Shown: positions 8,410 to 15,521 of the stretch, one piece after another
Layout: every line of letters begins with the position of its first letter
Numbering within the stretch: the stretch's first letter is position 1
From: Streptomyces musisoli
Lineage (GTDB): Bacteria > Actinomycetota > Actinomycetes > Streptomycetales > Streptomycetaceae
Assembly (NCBI RefSeq): GCF_016741855.1
Contig: NZ_JAERRH010000020.1
Span: forward strand, 49,027-113,026
Direction of reading: 5' to 3'
Length of the DNA: 64,000 bases
Translations under genes and position numbers: made by a program
The notes under the pieces: generated by a model
Told to the model about the DNA's origin: nothing
What the model saw: the letters and a program-made list of their open reading frames with translations, nothing else
Database searches by the model: none

Positions 8410-9312
8410 CGTCAGCACCAGCTCCGAACTGATCGTCTCCCACAGCGCGTCGAACCACAGGCGCGACTGCTCCACGAACGCCGCGTCCCGCTCCCCGGCC
8501 CGCCGCTCGAAGGCGAACAGCATGGAGCGGGTGCCGTCGGCGTCGTACAGCTCCACGTGCTCGTGCTCGATCTCCCGCTCACGGCGCCCCAGCGTGTAGT
8601 ACGCGAACAGCGCCTCCGCGCCGTTGACCAGGTACAGCTTCACCGGCGGGGTGAACGGCAGGGCCCGGAAGGAGACCCGCACGTCGATGCCGTGCGTGGT
8701 GCACAGCGCCAGCAGGTTCTGCCGCAGCACCATGCCCTGGGCGTTGCGCTGGGCCAGCCACCGCCGGTGCAGCAGTCCGCCGTCGGCGGCGTCGACCGGT
8801 GCCGGGAAGGCGAGGTCGATGTCCCGGCTGGGCAACAGCAGCCGGACGTCGATCTTGGCCGGTTTCAGCCGTCCCGCGTGGATCTGTCGCAGCGGCTCGC
8901 CGATCGCCAGCGTGAGCGAGACCGACGTCAGACAGAGCGCGTCTATGCGCACGTGCGGGACGGCGAAGGCGGCGGCGATGCGCGGGGCGAGACCCACCAT
9001 GGTGGGCTCCGGCGGCGCCCCGGGCCCGGCCGGGGGCCGCACCGCCCCCGGCACAGCCGCCACGGTGGCGGGGCTGCCCTTGGACACGTTGGTGAGCAGC
9101 CGCTCCGACTGGAGGATGCGCAACGCCTGCCGCACGGCACCCCGTTCCACGCCGAACTCGTCGGCCAGCCTGGCCTGCGTGGGCATGCGCTCACCCGGCC
9201 GCAGCACCCCGGACCTGATCCGGCTGCGCAGTTCGTCGGCGATCTCGCGGTGGGACGAACGGGGCCGCTGCGACTTCGTCCGTCCACTGGCGGAGACGTG
9301 CTCCGGGTCCAC
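8404..9312 (-). CDS. GntR-type winged-helix regulator with uncharacterised C-terminal domain (paralogue 2)
   Basis: A 302-residue paralogue of the 7212-8063 protein. The winged helix (IADELRSRIRSGVL, then MPTQARLADEFGVERGAVRQ) and the large C-terminal domain (blocks LLLPSRDIDLAFPAP and FRALPFTPPVKLYLVNG) correspond block by block. The GTG start has no upstream ribosome-binding site. A -10-like TAGGGT ends six bases before it on the minus strand, so a leaderless transcript is likely. Two half-sites overlap that promoter, consistent with autoregulation. It probably arose by tandem duplication around the small membrane-protein gene. The effector is unknown. Confidence 0.84.
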   Translation of the reverse strand: MDPEHVSASGRTKSQRPRSSHREIADELRSRIRSGVLRPGERMPTQARLADEFGVERGAVRQALRILQSERLLTNVSKGSPATVAAVPGAVRPPAGPGAPPEPTMVGLAPRIAAAFAVPHVRIDALCLTSVSLTLAIGEPLRQIHAGRLKPAKIDVRLLLPSRDIDLAFPAPVDAADGGLLHRRWLAQRNAQGMVLRQNLLALCTTHGIDVRVSFRALPFTPPVKLYLVNGAEALFAYYTLGRREREIEHEHVELYDADGTRSMLFAFERRAGERDAAFVEQSRLWFDALWETISSELVLTL

Positions 9313-9318
9313 GAACGA

Positions 9319-9340
9319 ACCCTACAACTTCTCGCCAACT
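9319..9340 (-). promoter_or_regulatory. Leaderless promoter and half-sites of GntR paralogue 2
   Basis: On the minus strand TAGGGT (9319-9324) would act as -10 for a transcript starting at the GTG codon. Half-sites ACAACT (9324) and CCAACT (9335) are in direct orientation 11 bp apart, the same geometry as upstream of paralogue 1. Confidence 0.5.
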
Positions 9341-9390
9341 TACGGCAGTTCACCGACGGCTGGTTATGAGTCGCGTCCCGCGGAGATAAG

Positions 9391-9415
9391 TACAGTGAAG
9401 TTGGTCGCCAACTTG
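9391..9415 (+). promoter_or_regulatory. Second copy of the GntR operator, with -10-like box
   Basis: A -10-like TACAGT (9391-9396) is followed by AGTTGGTCGCCAACTTG (9399-9415), identical to the 17 bp at 8172-8188. No well-supported gene follows on the + strand: the nearest open frame is a 40-codon ORF starting at ATG 9422. The transcript driven from here is therefore unexplained. Confidence 0.55.
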
Positions 9416-9505
9416 AGAAACATGGTCAAACTTTCCAGTGGTTGGCCGACCGGGCTCCCTCCCGGAGGGGAGCCGGGAGTCCGGGCAGGAGACGGCCGCC
9501 GGAGC

Positions 9506-9601
9506 GCACAGTCACAACTGAACATCCCGCACAGCCACAACTGAACACCGAAAGCTGCACAGCGACAGCTGCACAGCCACAGCGCACAGCCACAACTGAA
9601 C
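9506..9601. repeat. Interspersed 18-bp repeat cluster
   Basis: Three near-identical 18-bp units, GCACAG(T/C)CACAACTGAAC, start at 9506, 9529 and 9584. Partial copies (GCACAGCGACAGC, GCACAGCCACAGC) lie between the second and third. The rest of the interval from 9416 to 9737 contains no supported gene. The reverse complement of each unit holds AGTTGT, the same hexamer as the GntR half-sites, so the array may be an extended binding region. Confidence 0.6.
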
Positions 9602-9737
9602 AGCTCGCTACGGATGAACAGCACGCAGCACCACCCGGCGCGACCGGTGCAGCCGGCACGTGTCGGCGCGTGGCCGGCAGAAAGGAAACAGCTCAGGACA
9701 GGGCGTCGGCCTTCATCGGGCGGCGCCCTCTCGTCCG

Positions 9738-10331
9738 TCAGGTCAGCAGATCGTCCACCTGCGCCTCGCCCACCCGGTACCGGCGCGCGATCTCCCCGCT
9801 GCAGTCGTCGGCCGTACGCTGCAACCGCTGCCGGCGCCGCGAGACCTCCTGCTCGTAACGCACCAACCGGCCCATCGCAGCGCTCAGTTCGAGGTCCGTC
9901 CGGGCCGTCAGGTCGGACAGCTCGACCTCGGCCAGCATCTCGGCGGCCAGCTGCCGGTACTCCTCGTTGTGCGGGGTGCCGAGCGTGACATGGCGGGCCG
10001 AGGAGCGCTGCCGGGCCGGGGCGTCCTGGAGGATCTCCGGGAGGCGGTCGACCACGGACCCGTCCGCCGGCGCCGGCACGGCCGTCCGGCCGCGCCAGCC
10101 CAGTTCCGCGCGCAGGATGTCGATGCGGCCCTGGAGCAGCCTCCGTACATAGCTGAGGTCCGCCTCGTCACGCTGGGCGTCGCGGCGCAGGGCACGCAGC
10201 TCGGGCAGGCTCAGCCGGGCCAGGTCGTGCTCGGGAGGCTCGGCGGGCAGCGTCGGGCCCGCGGTGCCGTCGGCGCGCTGCGCGGGCGGCCGGTGCGTCC
10301 CCAGCCGCCCACTGGTACTCGGTGTGCTCAT
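9738..10331 (-). CDS. rsiG: RsiG, c-di-GMP-dependent anti-sigma factor for WhiG
   Basis: A 197-residue, highly helical, Arg/Glu-rich protein. Two copies of the RsiG signature E-x3-S-x2-R-x3-Q-x3-D are present: EADLSYVRRLLQGRID in the first half of the helical region and EQEVSRRRQRLQRTAD near the C-terminus. In S. venezuelae these motifs in two antiparallel helices bind a c-di-GMP dimer, allowing RsiG to sequester the sporulation sigma factor WhiG. The N-terminal 35 residues are Pro/Thr-rich and probably disordered. The ATG start has a purine-rich GAGGGGACGG upstream; a longer upstream frame exists but is not protein-like. Such genes are often labelled merely as hypothetical proteins. Recognition rests on the two exact motifs. 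Confidence 0.88.
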   Translation of the reverse strand: MSTPSTSGRLGTHRPPAQRADGTAGPTLPAEPPEHDLARLSLPELRALRRDAQRDEADLSYVRRLLQGRIDILRAELGWRGRTAVPAPADGSVVDRLPEILQDAPARQRSSARHVTLGTPHNEEYRQLAAEMLAEVELSDLTARTDLELSAAMGRLVRYEQEVSRRRQRLQRTADDCSGEIARRYRVGEAQVDDLLT

Positions 10332-10489
10332 CTGCTGTGACCGTCCCCTCGCCCGGCGTGTGGAAGCATGGTGCCACCCCAACCGACCGCAATGTGACCG
10401 AGTCCCCCCGAACGGCCCTAGATGGGGGGTAACAGATCCATATTGGGCCCCCCGTGGGCGGGCGCGGAGCACCGGGCATGATGGTCCGC

Positions 10490-10915
10490 ATGCGTGCGGT
10501 GGTGCAGAGGGTGGACGGCGCGAGCGTCGTCGTGGACGGCGAGACGGTGGGCGCGATCGAGGGCGAGGGGCTGTGCGTCCTCGTCGGGGTGACCCACGAG
10601 GACACCAAGGAGAAGGCGGCCCAGCTGGCCCGCAAGCTGTGGTCGGTCCGCATGCTGCACGACGAGAAGTCGTGCAGCGACATCGCCGCCCCGCTCCTGG
10701 TGATCAGCCAGTTCACGCTCTACGGCGACGCCCGCAAGGGCCGCCGTCCGACCTGGAACGCGGCGGCCCCCGGGGACGTCGCCGAGCCGCTCGTGGACGA
10801 GGTGGTGGCGCAGCTGCGCGCCCTCGGCGCGACGGTGGCGACGGGCCGGTTCGGCGCGCAGATGAGGGTGTCGCTGACGAACGACGGCCCGTTCACGGTG
10901 CTGCTGGAGATCTAG
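10490..10915 (+). CDS. dtd: D-aminoacyl-tRNA deacylase
   Basis: A 141-residue DTD-family enzyme starting MRAVVQRVDGASV. It carries the two family motifs that meet across the dimer interface: SQFTLYGD and the C-terminal TNDGPFT with its Gly-Pro pair. DTD hydrolyses D-amino acids (and glycine mischarged on tRNA-Ala) from tRNA, acting as a proofreading enzyme in the cytosol. Length is typical. I chose the internal ATG that begins the conserved beta strand, since the upstream 12 codons are not conserved-looking. It is monocistronic, and divergent from rsiG with about 158 bp between them. Confidence 0.92.
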   Translation: MRAVVQRVDGASVVVDGETVGAIEGEGLCVLVGVTHEDTKEKAAQLARKLWSVRMLHDEKSCSDIAAPLLVISQFTLYGDARKGRRPTWNAAAPGDVAEPLVDEVVAQLRALGATVATGRFGAQMRVSLTNDGPFTVLLEI

Positions 10916-10922
10916 CGAGCCA

Positions 10923-11030
10923 CGAGCGGGTCGGGCCCACCGGTCGCGGGTGGCGAGCGGGGCGGGCCCACCGGTCACGCGGGGCACGAGCGGACGGATC
11001 CTCCGGCCGCGCGGGCCGCGAGCGGGACGG
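10923..11030. repeat. Imperfect ~32-bp tandem repeat downstream of dtd
   Basis: Three to four degenerate units, each beginning CGAGCGG, start at about 10923, 10954, 10987 and 11019. The first two share GGGCCCACCGGTC. They lie between the convergent dtd and ygfZ genes. There is no hairpin followed by T residues, so function is unclear. Confidence 0.5.
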
Positions 11031-11066
11031 GGCCGGCGGACCCGTCCCGGCAGGGCGCGCCCGACG

Positions 11067-12032
11067 CTACGGCTCGACCACGACCTCCTGCGCGGCCGCC
11101 GTCTGTCCGGCCAGGAGCCTGGCGTCCACCGGCACGTTCCGCTTGACCAGCGCCAGGGCCACCGGGCCCAGTTCGTGATGGCGGGCCGACGTCGTCACGA
11201 AACCGATCTTGCGGCCTTCCGGGCCCTCGTCCGCGACCCGGATCTCCGTGCCCGGCACCGGCAGATGGACCTCGCTGCCGTCGAGGTGGAGGAAGACCAG
11301 GCGGCGCGGCGGCTTGCCCAGGTTCTGGACGCGGGCAACCGTCTCCTGACCCCGGTAGCAGCCCTTCTGGAGGTGCACGGCGGTGCCGATCCAGCCCAGC
11401 TCGTGCGGGATGGTCCGGTGGTCGGTCTCGAAGCCGAGGCGGGGGCGGTGGTGCTCCACGCGCAGCGCCTCGTGGGCGAGGAGTCCGGCCGCGGGGCCGT
11501 GCGTCGCGGCGAAGGACTCCAGAGCGTCGCGCGGCAGGAACAGGTCGCGGCCGTACGCCGTCTCGCGCACGACGACACCCTCCGGCACCTCGGCGATGGA
11601 CCCGGCGGGCAGGTGGACGACCGCGTAACCGTCGGTCCGGTCGGCGACCTCCACCCGGTAGAAGAACTTCATCGATTCCAGGTACGCGATCAGCGCGTCC
11701 TGGGTGCCGGGCTCCACGTGCGCCCAGACGGTCGTACCGTCGTCCACCAGATACAGCGCGTGCTCGATGTGCCCGTGCGCGGAGAGGATCAGGGCCTCGG
11801 CGGCCTCACCCACGGGCAGTTCGCTGACGTGCTGGGTGAGCAGCAGGTGCAGCCAGCTCAGCCGGTCCTCGCCGGTGACGGTGACGACACCGCGGTGCGA
11901 GAGGTCGACGAAGCCGGTGCCGTCGGCGAGGGCACGCTGCTCGCGGAACAGGTCGCCGTAGTGGGCGGCGACACCTTCGTCCACGCCCTCGGCGGGGACG
12001 GCGCCGGGCAGGGACAGCAGGGGGCTCTTCAT
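11067..12032 (-). CDS. ygfZ: Folate-binding YgfZ/GcvT-like protein
   Basis: A 321-residue member of the YgfZ/IbaG-type, GcvT-related family with the signature KGCYRGQE (about residue 220) containing the conserved cysteine. The N-terminal part holds the folate-binding GcvT fold (FVDLSHRGVVTVTGEDRLSWLH). YgfZ proteins assist assembly or repair of certain iron-sulfur clusters using tetrahydrofolate. It lies 9 bp downstream of nur on the same strand, so co-transcription is likely, which is interesting because nur is a metal-responsive regulator. Confidence 0.88.
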   Translation of the reverse strand: MKSPLLSLPGAVPAEGVDEGVAAHYGDLFREQRALADGTGFVDLSHRGVVTVTGEDRLSWLHLLLTQHVSELPVGEAAEALILSAHGHIEHALYLVDDGTTVWAHVEPGTQDALIAYLESMKFFYRVEVADRTDGYAVVHLPAGSIAEVPEGVVVRETAYGRDLFLPRDALESFAATHGPAAGLLAHEALRVEHHRPRLGFETDHRTIPHELGWIGTAVHLQKGCYRGQETVARVQNLGKPPRRLVFLHLDGSEVHLPVPGTEIRVADEGPEGRKIGFVTTSARHHELGPVALALVKRNVPVDARLLAGQTAAAQEVVVEP

Positions 12033-12041
12033 ACGGCAAGC

Positions 12042-12479
12042 CTACGACGTGGTATTTGAACTCTTCAGGGAGCAGTCCCGGCACCGGCCGAAGATCGCGA
12101 AGTGCTTCATGTCGGTGTCGAACCCGAACTGCTGCCGCAGCTTGGCCGTGAACTCCTCGGCCACCTCCACGTCCGCCTCGATGACGTCCTCGCAGTCCCG
12201 GCAGACCAGGTGCAGGTGGTGGTGGCGGTCGGCGAGGTGGTAGGTGGGCGCGCCGTGCCCGAGGTGGGCGTGGCTGACCAGGCCCAGTTCCTCCAGCAGT
12301 TCGAGCGTCCGGTAGACGGTGGAAATGTTGACCCCCGACGCCGTCTTCCTCACTTCCACGAGGATGTCGTCGGGGGTGGCGTGTTCAAGGGTGTCGACGG
12401 CTTCGAGGACAAGCTGCCGCTGCGGCGTCAGCCGGTAGCCGCGCTGCCTGAGGTCGCTCTTCCAGTCGGTGCTCACCAC
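12042..12479 (-). CDS. nur: Nickel-responsive Fur-family regulator Nur
   Basis: A 145-residue Fur-family repressor. The N-terminal winged helix contains LRQRGYRLTPQRQLVLEAV and NISTVYRTLELLEELGLVS. The hinge and metal-binding half has the His cluster DRHHHLHLVCRDC and ends HFAIFGRCRDC. Sequence and length agree closely with my memory of S. coelicolor Nur, which in the presence of nickel represses nickel uptake genes and the iron superoxide dismutase while allowing expression of the nickel enzyme. The start codon is GTG or ATG within MVSTDWKSDL. It is followed by ygfZ after 9 bp. The chance that it is another Fur paralogue is small but not zero. Confidence 0.87.
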   Translation of the reverse strand: MVSTDWKSDLRQRGYRLTPQRQLVLEAVDTLEHATPDDILVEVRKTASGVNISTVYRTLELLEELGLVSHAHLGHGAPTYHLADRHHHLHLVCRDCEDVIEADVEVAEEFTAKLRQQFGFDTDMKHFAIFGRCRDCSLKSSNTTS

Positions 12480-12495
12480 ACCGACGAGTCTAGGA

Positions 12496-13071
12496 CTACT
12501 TGAAGAAGGCGATGCCGTCGTCCGGCATGTCGTCCGGCAGGGCCTTGGCCCAGCGCTCGACGTCCTCGGGGGTGACGACCTTCTTCAGCTGGGCCGACAT
12601 GTAGGGACGCAGCGGGACCTCGGGGGTCTGCTTCTCGCCGACCCACATCAGGTCGCTCTTCACGTAGCCGTACAGCCGCTTGCCGCCGCTGTAGGGCTGC
12701 GAGCCGGCGGTGCGGGCGACGGCGTCCGTCACCAGGTCGATCTGCGGCTTCTTGTCGGCCATCTCGCCGTACCAGATCTCGATGACACCGTCGTCGCGGG
12801 TCATCGTGACCTCGACCTTGCGGTCGGCGTCGATCCGCCAGAAGCCGTACTCCGACTCCAGCGGGCGCACCTTGTCGCCGTTCTCGTCCAGCACCCAGGT
12901 GCGGGAGTGGTACTCCAGGAAGTCCCGGCCGTCGTGGCTGAAGGTGACCTCCTGCCCGAAGTTGCACTTCTCCGAGCCGGGGAAGTCGTGCACGCCCGCG
13001 CCGGCCCAGTTGCCGAGCAGGAAGGCGAGGGGGACGAGGTCCTTGTGCAGGTCGGACGGGATCTCGATCAT
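12496..13071 (-). CDS. Nitrobindin-like (FABP-fold) protein lacking the heme histidine
   Basis: A 191-residue ten-stranded barrel protein. The family motif GxWxGxG appears as GNWAGAG (residues 20-26), followed by the conserved stretch FLEYHSRTW. True nitrobindins bind ferric heme through a His near the C-terminus, in a PLxxHxxAxL context. Here the corresponding segment reads VPLRPYMSAQLKK, placing Tyr157 where the His would be. Heme binding in the canonical way is therefore doubtful, and the ligand may be different. A 32-residue membrane peptide gene lies 25 bp upstream on the same strand and is probably co-transcribed. Confidence 0.85.
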   Translation of the reverse strand: MIEIPSDLHKDLVPLAFLLGNWAGAGVHDFPGSEKCNFGQEVTFSHDGRDFLEYHSRTWVLDENGDKVRPLESEYGFWRIDADRKVEVTMTRDDGVIEIWYGEMADKKPQIDLVTDAVARTAGSQPYSGGKRLYGYVKSDLMWVGEKQTPEVPLRPYMSAQLKKVVTPEDVERWAKALPDDMPDDGIAFFK

Positions 13072-13096
13072 GAGCGGAAGCTTTCCTGGTTCGGGG

Positions 13097-13195
13097 TCAG
13101 CGCTGGCCCTGGTACAGCTTCTTCACGGTCAGACCGGCGAAGGCGAGCACGCCGACGCAGACCAGGACCAGCAGGGTTTCGAAGAAGATCTCCAC
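13097..13195 (-). CDS. Single-pass membrane micropeptide (32 aa)
   Basis: The GTG start is preceded by a perfect AAGGAG (13201-13206 on the + strand coordinates). The product begins MEIFFETLLVLV, continues with one hydrophobic helix of about 20 residues containing a single Cys (VCVGVLAF), and ends in the basic tail KKLYQGQR. It lies 25 bp upstream of the nitrobindin-like gene on the same strand. Strong RBS, a clean transmembrane helix and a positive-inside C-terminus make this a credible gene. The function is unknown. Confidence 0.65.
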   Translation of the reverse strand: MEIFFETLLVLVCVGVLAFAGLTVKKLYQGQR

Positions 13196-13206
13196 GGGTG
13201 CTCCTT

Positions 13207-13500
13207 GAGCGAGGGTGGGCATACGACAGAGCCGCAGCCCAGCTTACGCGGCCTGGGCGGGGCTCTCCCTGCGAGGGCCGCTCAGGCGAGCGGCTCGGTC
13301 CGGAGGGTCGCGGCCGGCCGGAACGGCACGGCGTTCACACCGCCCTCGCGCCCGCGATGCGCCGCAGGCCGTAGTCGAAAAACTTCCTCGCCTCCAAGGT
13401 CTCCCCCCGTGGAATCGAGATCACGGCTCCCCGTCCGCGTCCTTTCCGGCAACTCATGGCATGTGCATGGACTTGAGGGGAAGCGGATTACCATTCGGCT
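13207..13500. other. Intergenic region, promoters for divergent genes
   Basis: About 290 bp without a supported gene. It must hold the promoter of the micropeptide/nitrobindin pair (minus) and of the DsrE gene (plus). I see no strong hairpin or palindrome. Confidence 0.4.
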
Positions 13501-13863
13501 ATGGCGAAGAAGCTCGTGATCAAGGTGACGGCCGGGGCGGACGCCCCCGAGCGCTGTTCGCAGGCGTTCACGGTGGCCGCGGTGGCCGTGGCCAGCGGCG
13601 TCGAGGTCTCCCTGTGGCTGACCGGGGAGTCGTCGTGGTTCGCGCTGCCGGGGCGGGCCGCCGAGTTCGAACTGCCCCATGCCGCACCGCTGCCCGACCT
13701 GATCGAGTCCGTCCTGACCGCCGGGCGCATCACGCTGTGCACGCAGTGCGCCGCCCGCCGGGAGATCACGGAGAAGGACGTCCTCGAGGGCGTACGGATC
13801 GCGGGCGCGCAGGTCTTCGTACAGGAGGCCCTGGGAGACGAGACACAGGCGCTCGTCTACTGA
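13501..13863 (+). CDS. DsrE/DsrF-like family protein
   Basis: A 120-residue small alpha/beta protein starting MAKKLVIKVTAGADAPERC and containing the DsrE-type Rossmann-like pattern. A conserved Cys pair occurs in TLCTQCAARREI, followed by GVRIAGAQVFVQEAL. DsrE-fold proteins often act in sulfur relay, or as peroxiredoxin-like partners. No sulfur-oxidation genes are adjacent, although a sulfurtransferase lies 1.7 kb downstream. Specific function unknown. Confidence 0.8.
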   Translation: MAKKLVIKVTAGADAPERCSQAFTVAAVAVASGVEVSLWLTGESSWFALPGRAAEFELPHAAPLPDLIESVLTAGRITLCTQCAARREITEKDVLEGVRIAGAQVFVQEALGDETQALVY

Positions 13864-13956
13864 GCACCTCCGGCACGCCCACCGAGGGCCTGCGGCACGT
13901 CCGCCGAGGGTCTCCGGTTCGTCAGCGCCGTTCGTGCGCCGGACCCCGGGACGTCC

Positions 13957-14220
13957 TCACGGCCTCGGACGTTTCTTGCCGTCCAGCTCGTCCCACCACT
14001 CGTCCGACTGCGGATCGCCGGAGGGGTCGTCCCACCAGCGGTCCTCCGGGCCCCGCCGGTTGGCGACCATCGCGGCGACCGGCGGGATGACCATGGCCAC
14101 GACGCACAGGCCCACGGCGGCGGGGACGGACCAGATGCGCACGACCGCCCAGGCCAGGACGAAGAGGCCGATACACGTCCCCATCATGGCGAAGTAGATG
14201 TGCCGTCGCCGGGCGTACAT
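13957..14220 (-). CDS. DUF3099 membrane protein
   Basis: An 87-residue protein beginning MYARRRHIYFAMMG with two transmembrane helices (about residues 8-26 and 31-50) separated by a short turn, then a cytoplasmic acidic/Trp-rich tail (RWWDDPSGDPQSDEWWDEL). This is the actinobacterial DUF3099 family. The start was chosen at the Met beginning the conserved MYARRR; a longer frame exists upstream. It is divergent from the DUF2993 gene. Function unknown. Confidence 0.8.
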   Translation of the reverse strand: MYARRRHIYFAMMGTCIGLFVLAWAVVRIWSVPAAVGLCVVAMVIPPVAAMVANRRGPEDRWWDDPSGDPQSDEWWDELDGKKRPRP

Positions 14221-14352
14221 GGTTCCAGAGTAGGGCCGGCGGCCCCTGTCACAACTGATCCACAATTTCCGTCCGGCCGGGCGCCGCAGAGTTACCGTGG
14301 CGTATCCGTTCCGGACTCCTGAAATCCGTCACCGACCCGGGGGAACCACCAC

Positions 14353-15090
14353 ATGCGAGCCCTGCGAATACTCCTGATCGTCGTCGTGGTCCTGGGCGCG
14401 CTGTTCGTCATCGTGGACCGGGTGGCCGTGCACTTCGCGGAGGGCGAGGCCGCGGACAAGCTGAAGTCCACGGAGAACCTGGCCTCCACCCCGGACGTGG
14501 ACATCAAGGGCTTCCCGTTCCTCACCCAGGTCGCCGGCGGCTCCCTGGACGACGTCGAGGTCGGCATCGACGACTACGAGGCGGAGACGGGGAAGGCCGG
14601 CCAGACCATCCGGATCGACGACCTGAAGGCCGACATGAAGGGCGTCGAGTTCTCCGGCGACTACAGCTCCGCCACCGCGGCCACCGCGACCGGCACGGCG
14701 ACGGTCTCCTACTCCGAGCTGCTGAAGACCGCCAAGTCCGAGCCGACCGAGGTCGCCCCCGGCATCACGGCCAAGGTCGTCGGCCTCTCCGACGGCGGCA
14801 ACGGGAAGATCAAGGTCGCGGTGGAGGGCACGGTGTCGTCCCTGGGGATCAAGCAGACCGTGTCCGTGCTCAGCTCCGTGAGCGTGGTGAACAACAAGGT
14901 CGAGGTCCACGCGGACTCCCTGCCGAAGCTGGGCAGCACCGCGATCGCCGAGGACCGCATCCGCACGATCACCGACTTCCAGCAGGTCATCGACCAGCTG
15001 CCCGGCGGCATCAAGCTGGACAAGGTGCAGGCCGCGCCGGACGGCGTGGAGATCAGCGTGAAGGGTTCCGGCGTGCGGCTGGCCGGGTAG
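14353..15090 (+). CDS. LmeA-like DUF2993 phospholipid-binding protein
   Basis: A 245-residue protein with an N-terminal hydrophobic signal/anchor (LRILLIVVVVLGALFVIV) followed by a DUF2993 domain: DIKGFPFLTQVAGGSLDDV, repeated beta strands, and a C-terminal half. Mycobacterial LmeA, the best-known relative, binds phosphatidylinositol and is needed for lipomannan elongation in the periplasm. The role in Streptomyces is not established. It is a cell-surface protein, transcribed alone. Confidence 0.82.
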   Translation: MRALRILLIVVVVLGALFVIVDRVAVHFAEGEAADKLKSTENLASTPDVDIKGFPFLTQVAGGSLDDVEVGIDDYEAETGKAGQTIRIDDLKADMKGVEFSGDYSSATAATATGTATVSYSELLKTAKSEPTEVAPGITAKVVGLSDGGNGKIKVAVEGTVSSLGIKQTVSVLSSVSVVNNKVEVHADSLPKLGSTAIAEDRIRTITDFQQVIDQLPGGIKLDKVQAAPDGVEISVKGSGVRLAG

Positions 15091-15313
15091 GGACGGGGAA
15101 AGCCGGGACGGACACGGGCTCTCCGGCTATGGACACGGGCTGTCCGACTGGCGAGACGATCCAGTCCGCAGCGTAGATGCACTGACACGGCGAGCGTCCG
15201 GAGGCCCCGCGGGGATCTCCGGACGCTCTTCTCGTATCGCCATTCGGACGATCGCATCTCGCCATATGACACACCGGTGACATGTCCGCCCGTACGTCCC
15301 TACGATCGAGCCC

Positions 15314-15394
15314 ATGAAGCGACAGGCGGATCTCACGAAGCGGCGGGCAGTGGACCTGTGCCGCGTTGCCGCCATGCTCTGTCGCCCCTTCTGA
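15314..15394 (+). CDS. Cysteine-containing leader peptide upstream of sulfurtransferase gene
   Basis: A 26-residue ORF, MKRQAD followed by LTKRRAVDLCRVAAMLC and RPF, ending 127 bp before the sulfurtransferase start. The LTKRRAVDLCRVAAMLCR pattern is a recurrent actinobacterial leader-peptide motif found upstream of sulfur-assimilation genes. Its two cysteine codons suggest that ribosome stalling when Cys-tRNA is scarce controls the downstream genes. No long protein-like frame competes in this stretch. The attenuation mechanism in this position is inferred from the family pattern, not demonstrated here. Confidence 0.8.
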   Translation: MKRQADLTKRRAVDLCRVAAMLCRPF

Positions 15395-15521
15395 GCGGAA
15401 GCCCCGGCTCCCGCATCTCACCCCGCCCTGCTGCCAGGGCACACGTGCGCCGCTCGGGCATCGAGCGCGCCCCCCTCTCTACTCGCACGCCCCGCCGCGA
15501 CTGCCCCGGAGGAGAAAGAGC

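Noticed and set aside
9364..9624. Cys-rich 86-codon minus-strand frame over the 18-bp repeats
   Set aside because: The Cys/Leu/Trp pattern comes directly from translating the DNA repeats; no RBS is seen.
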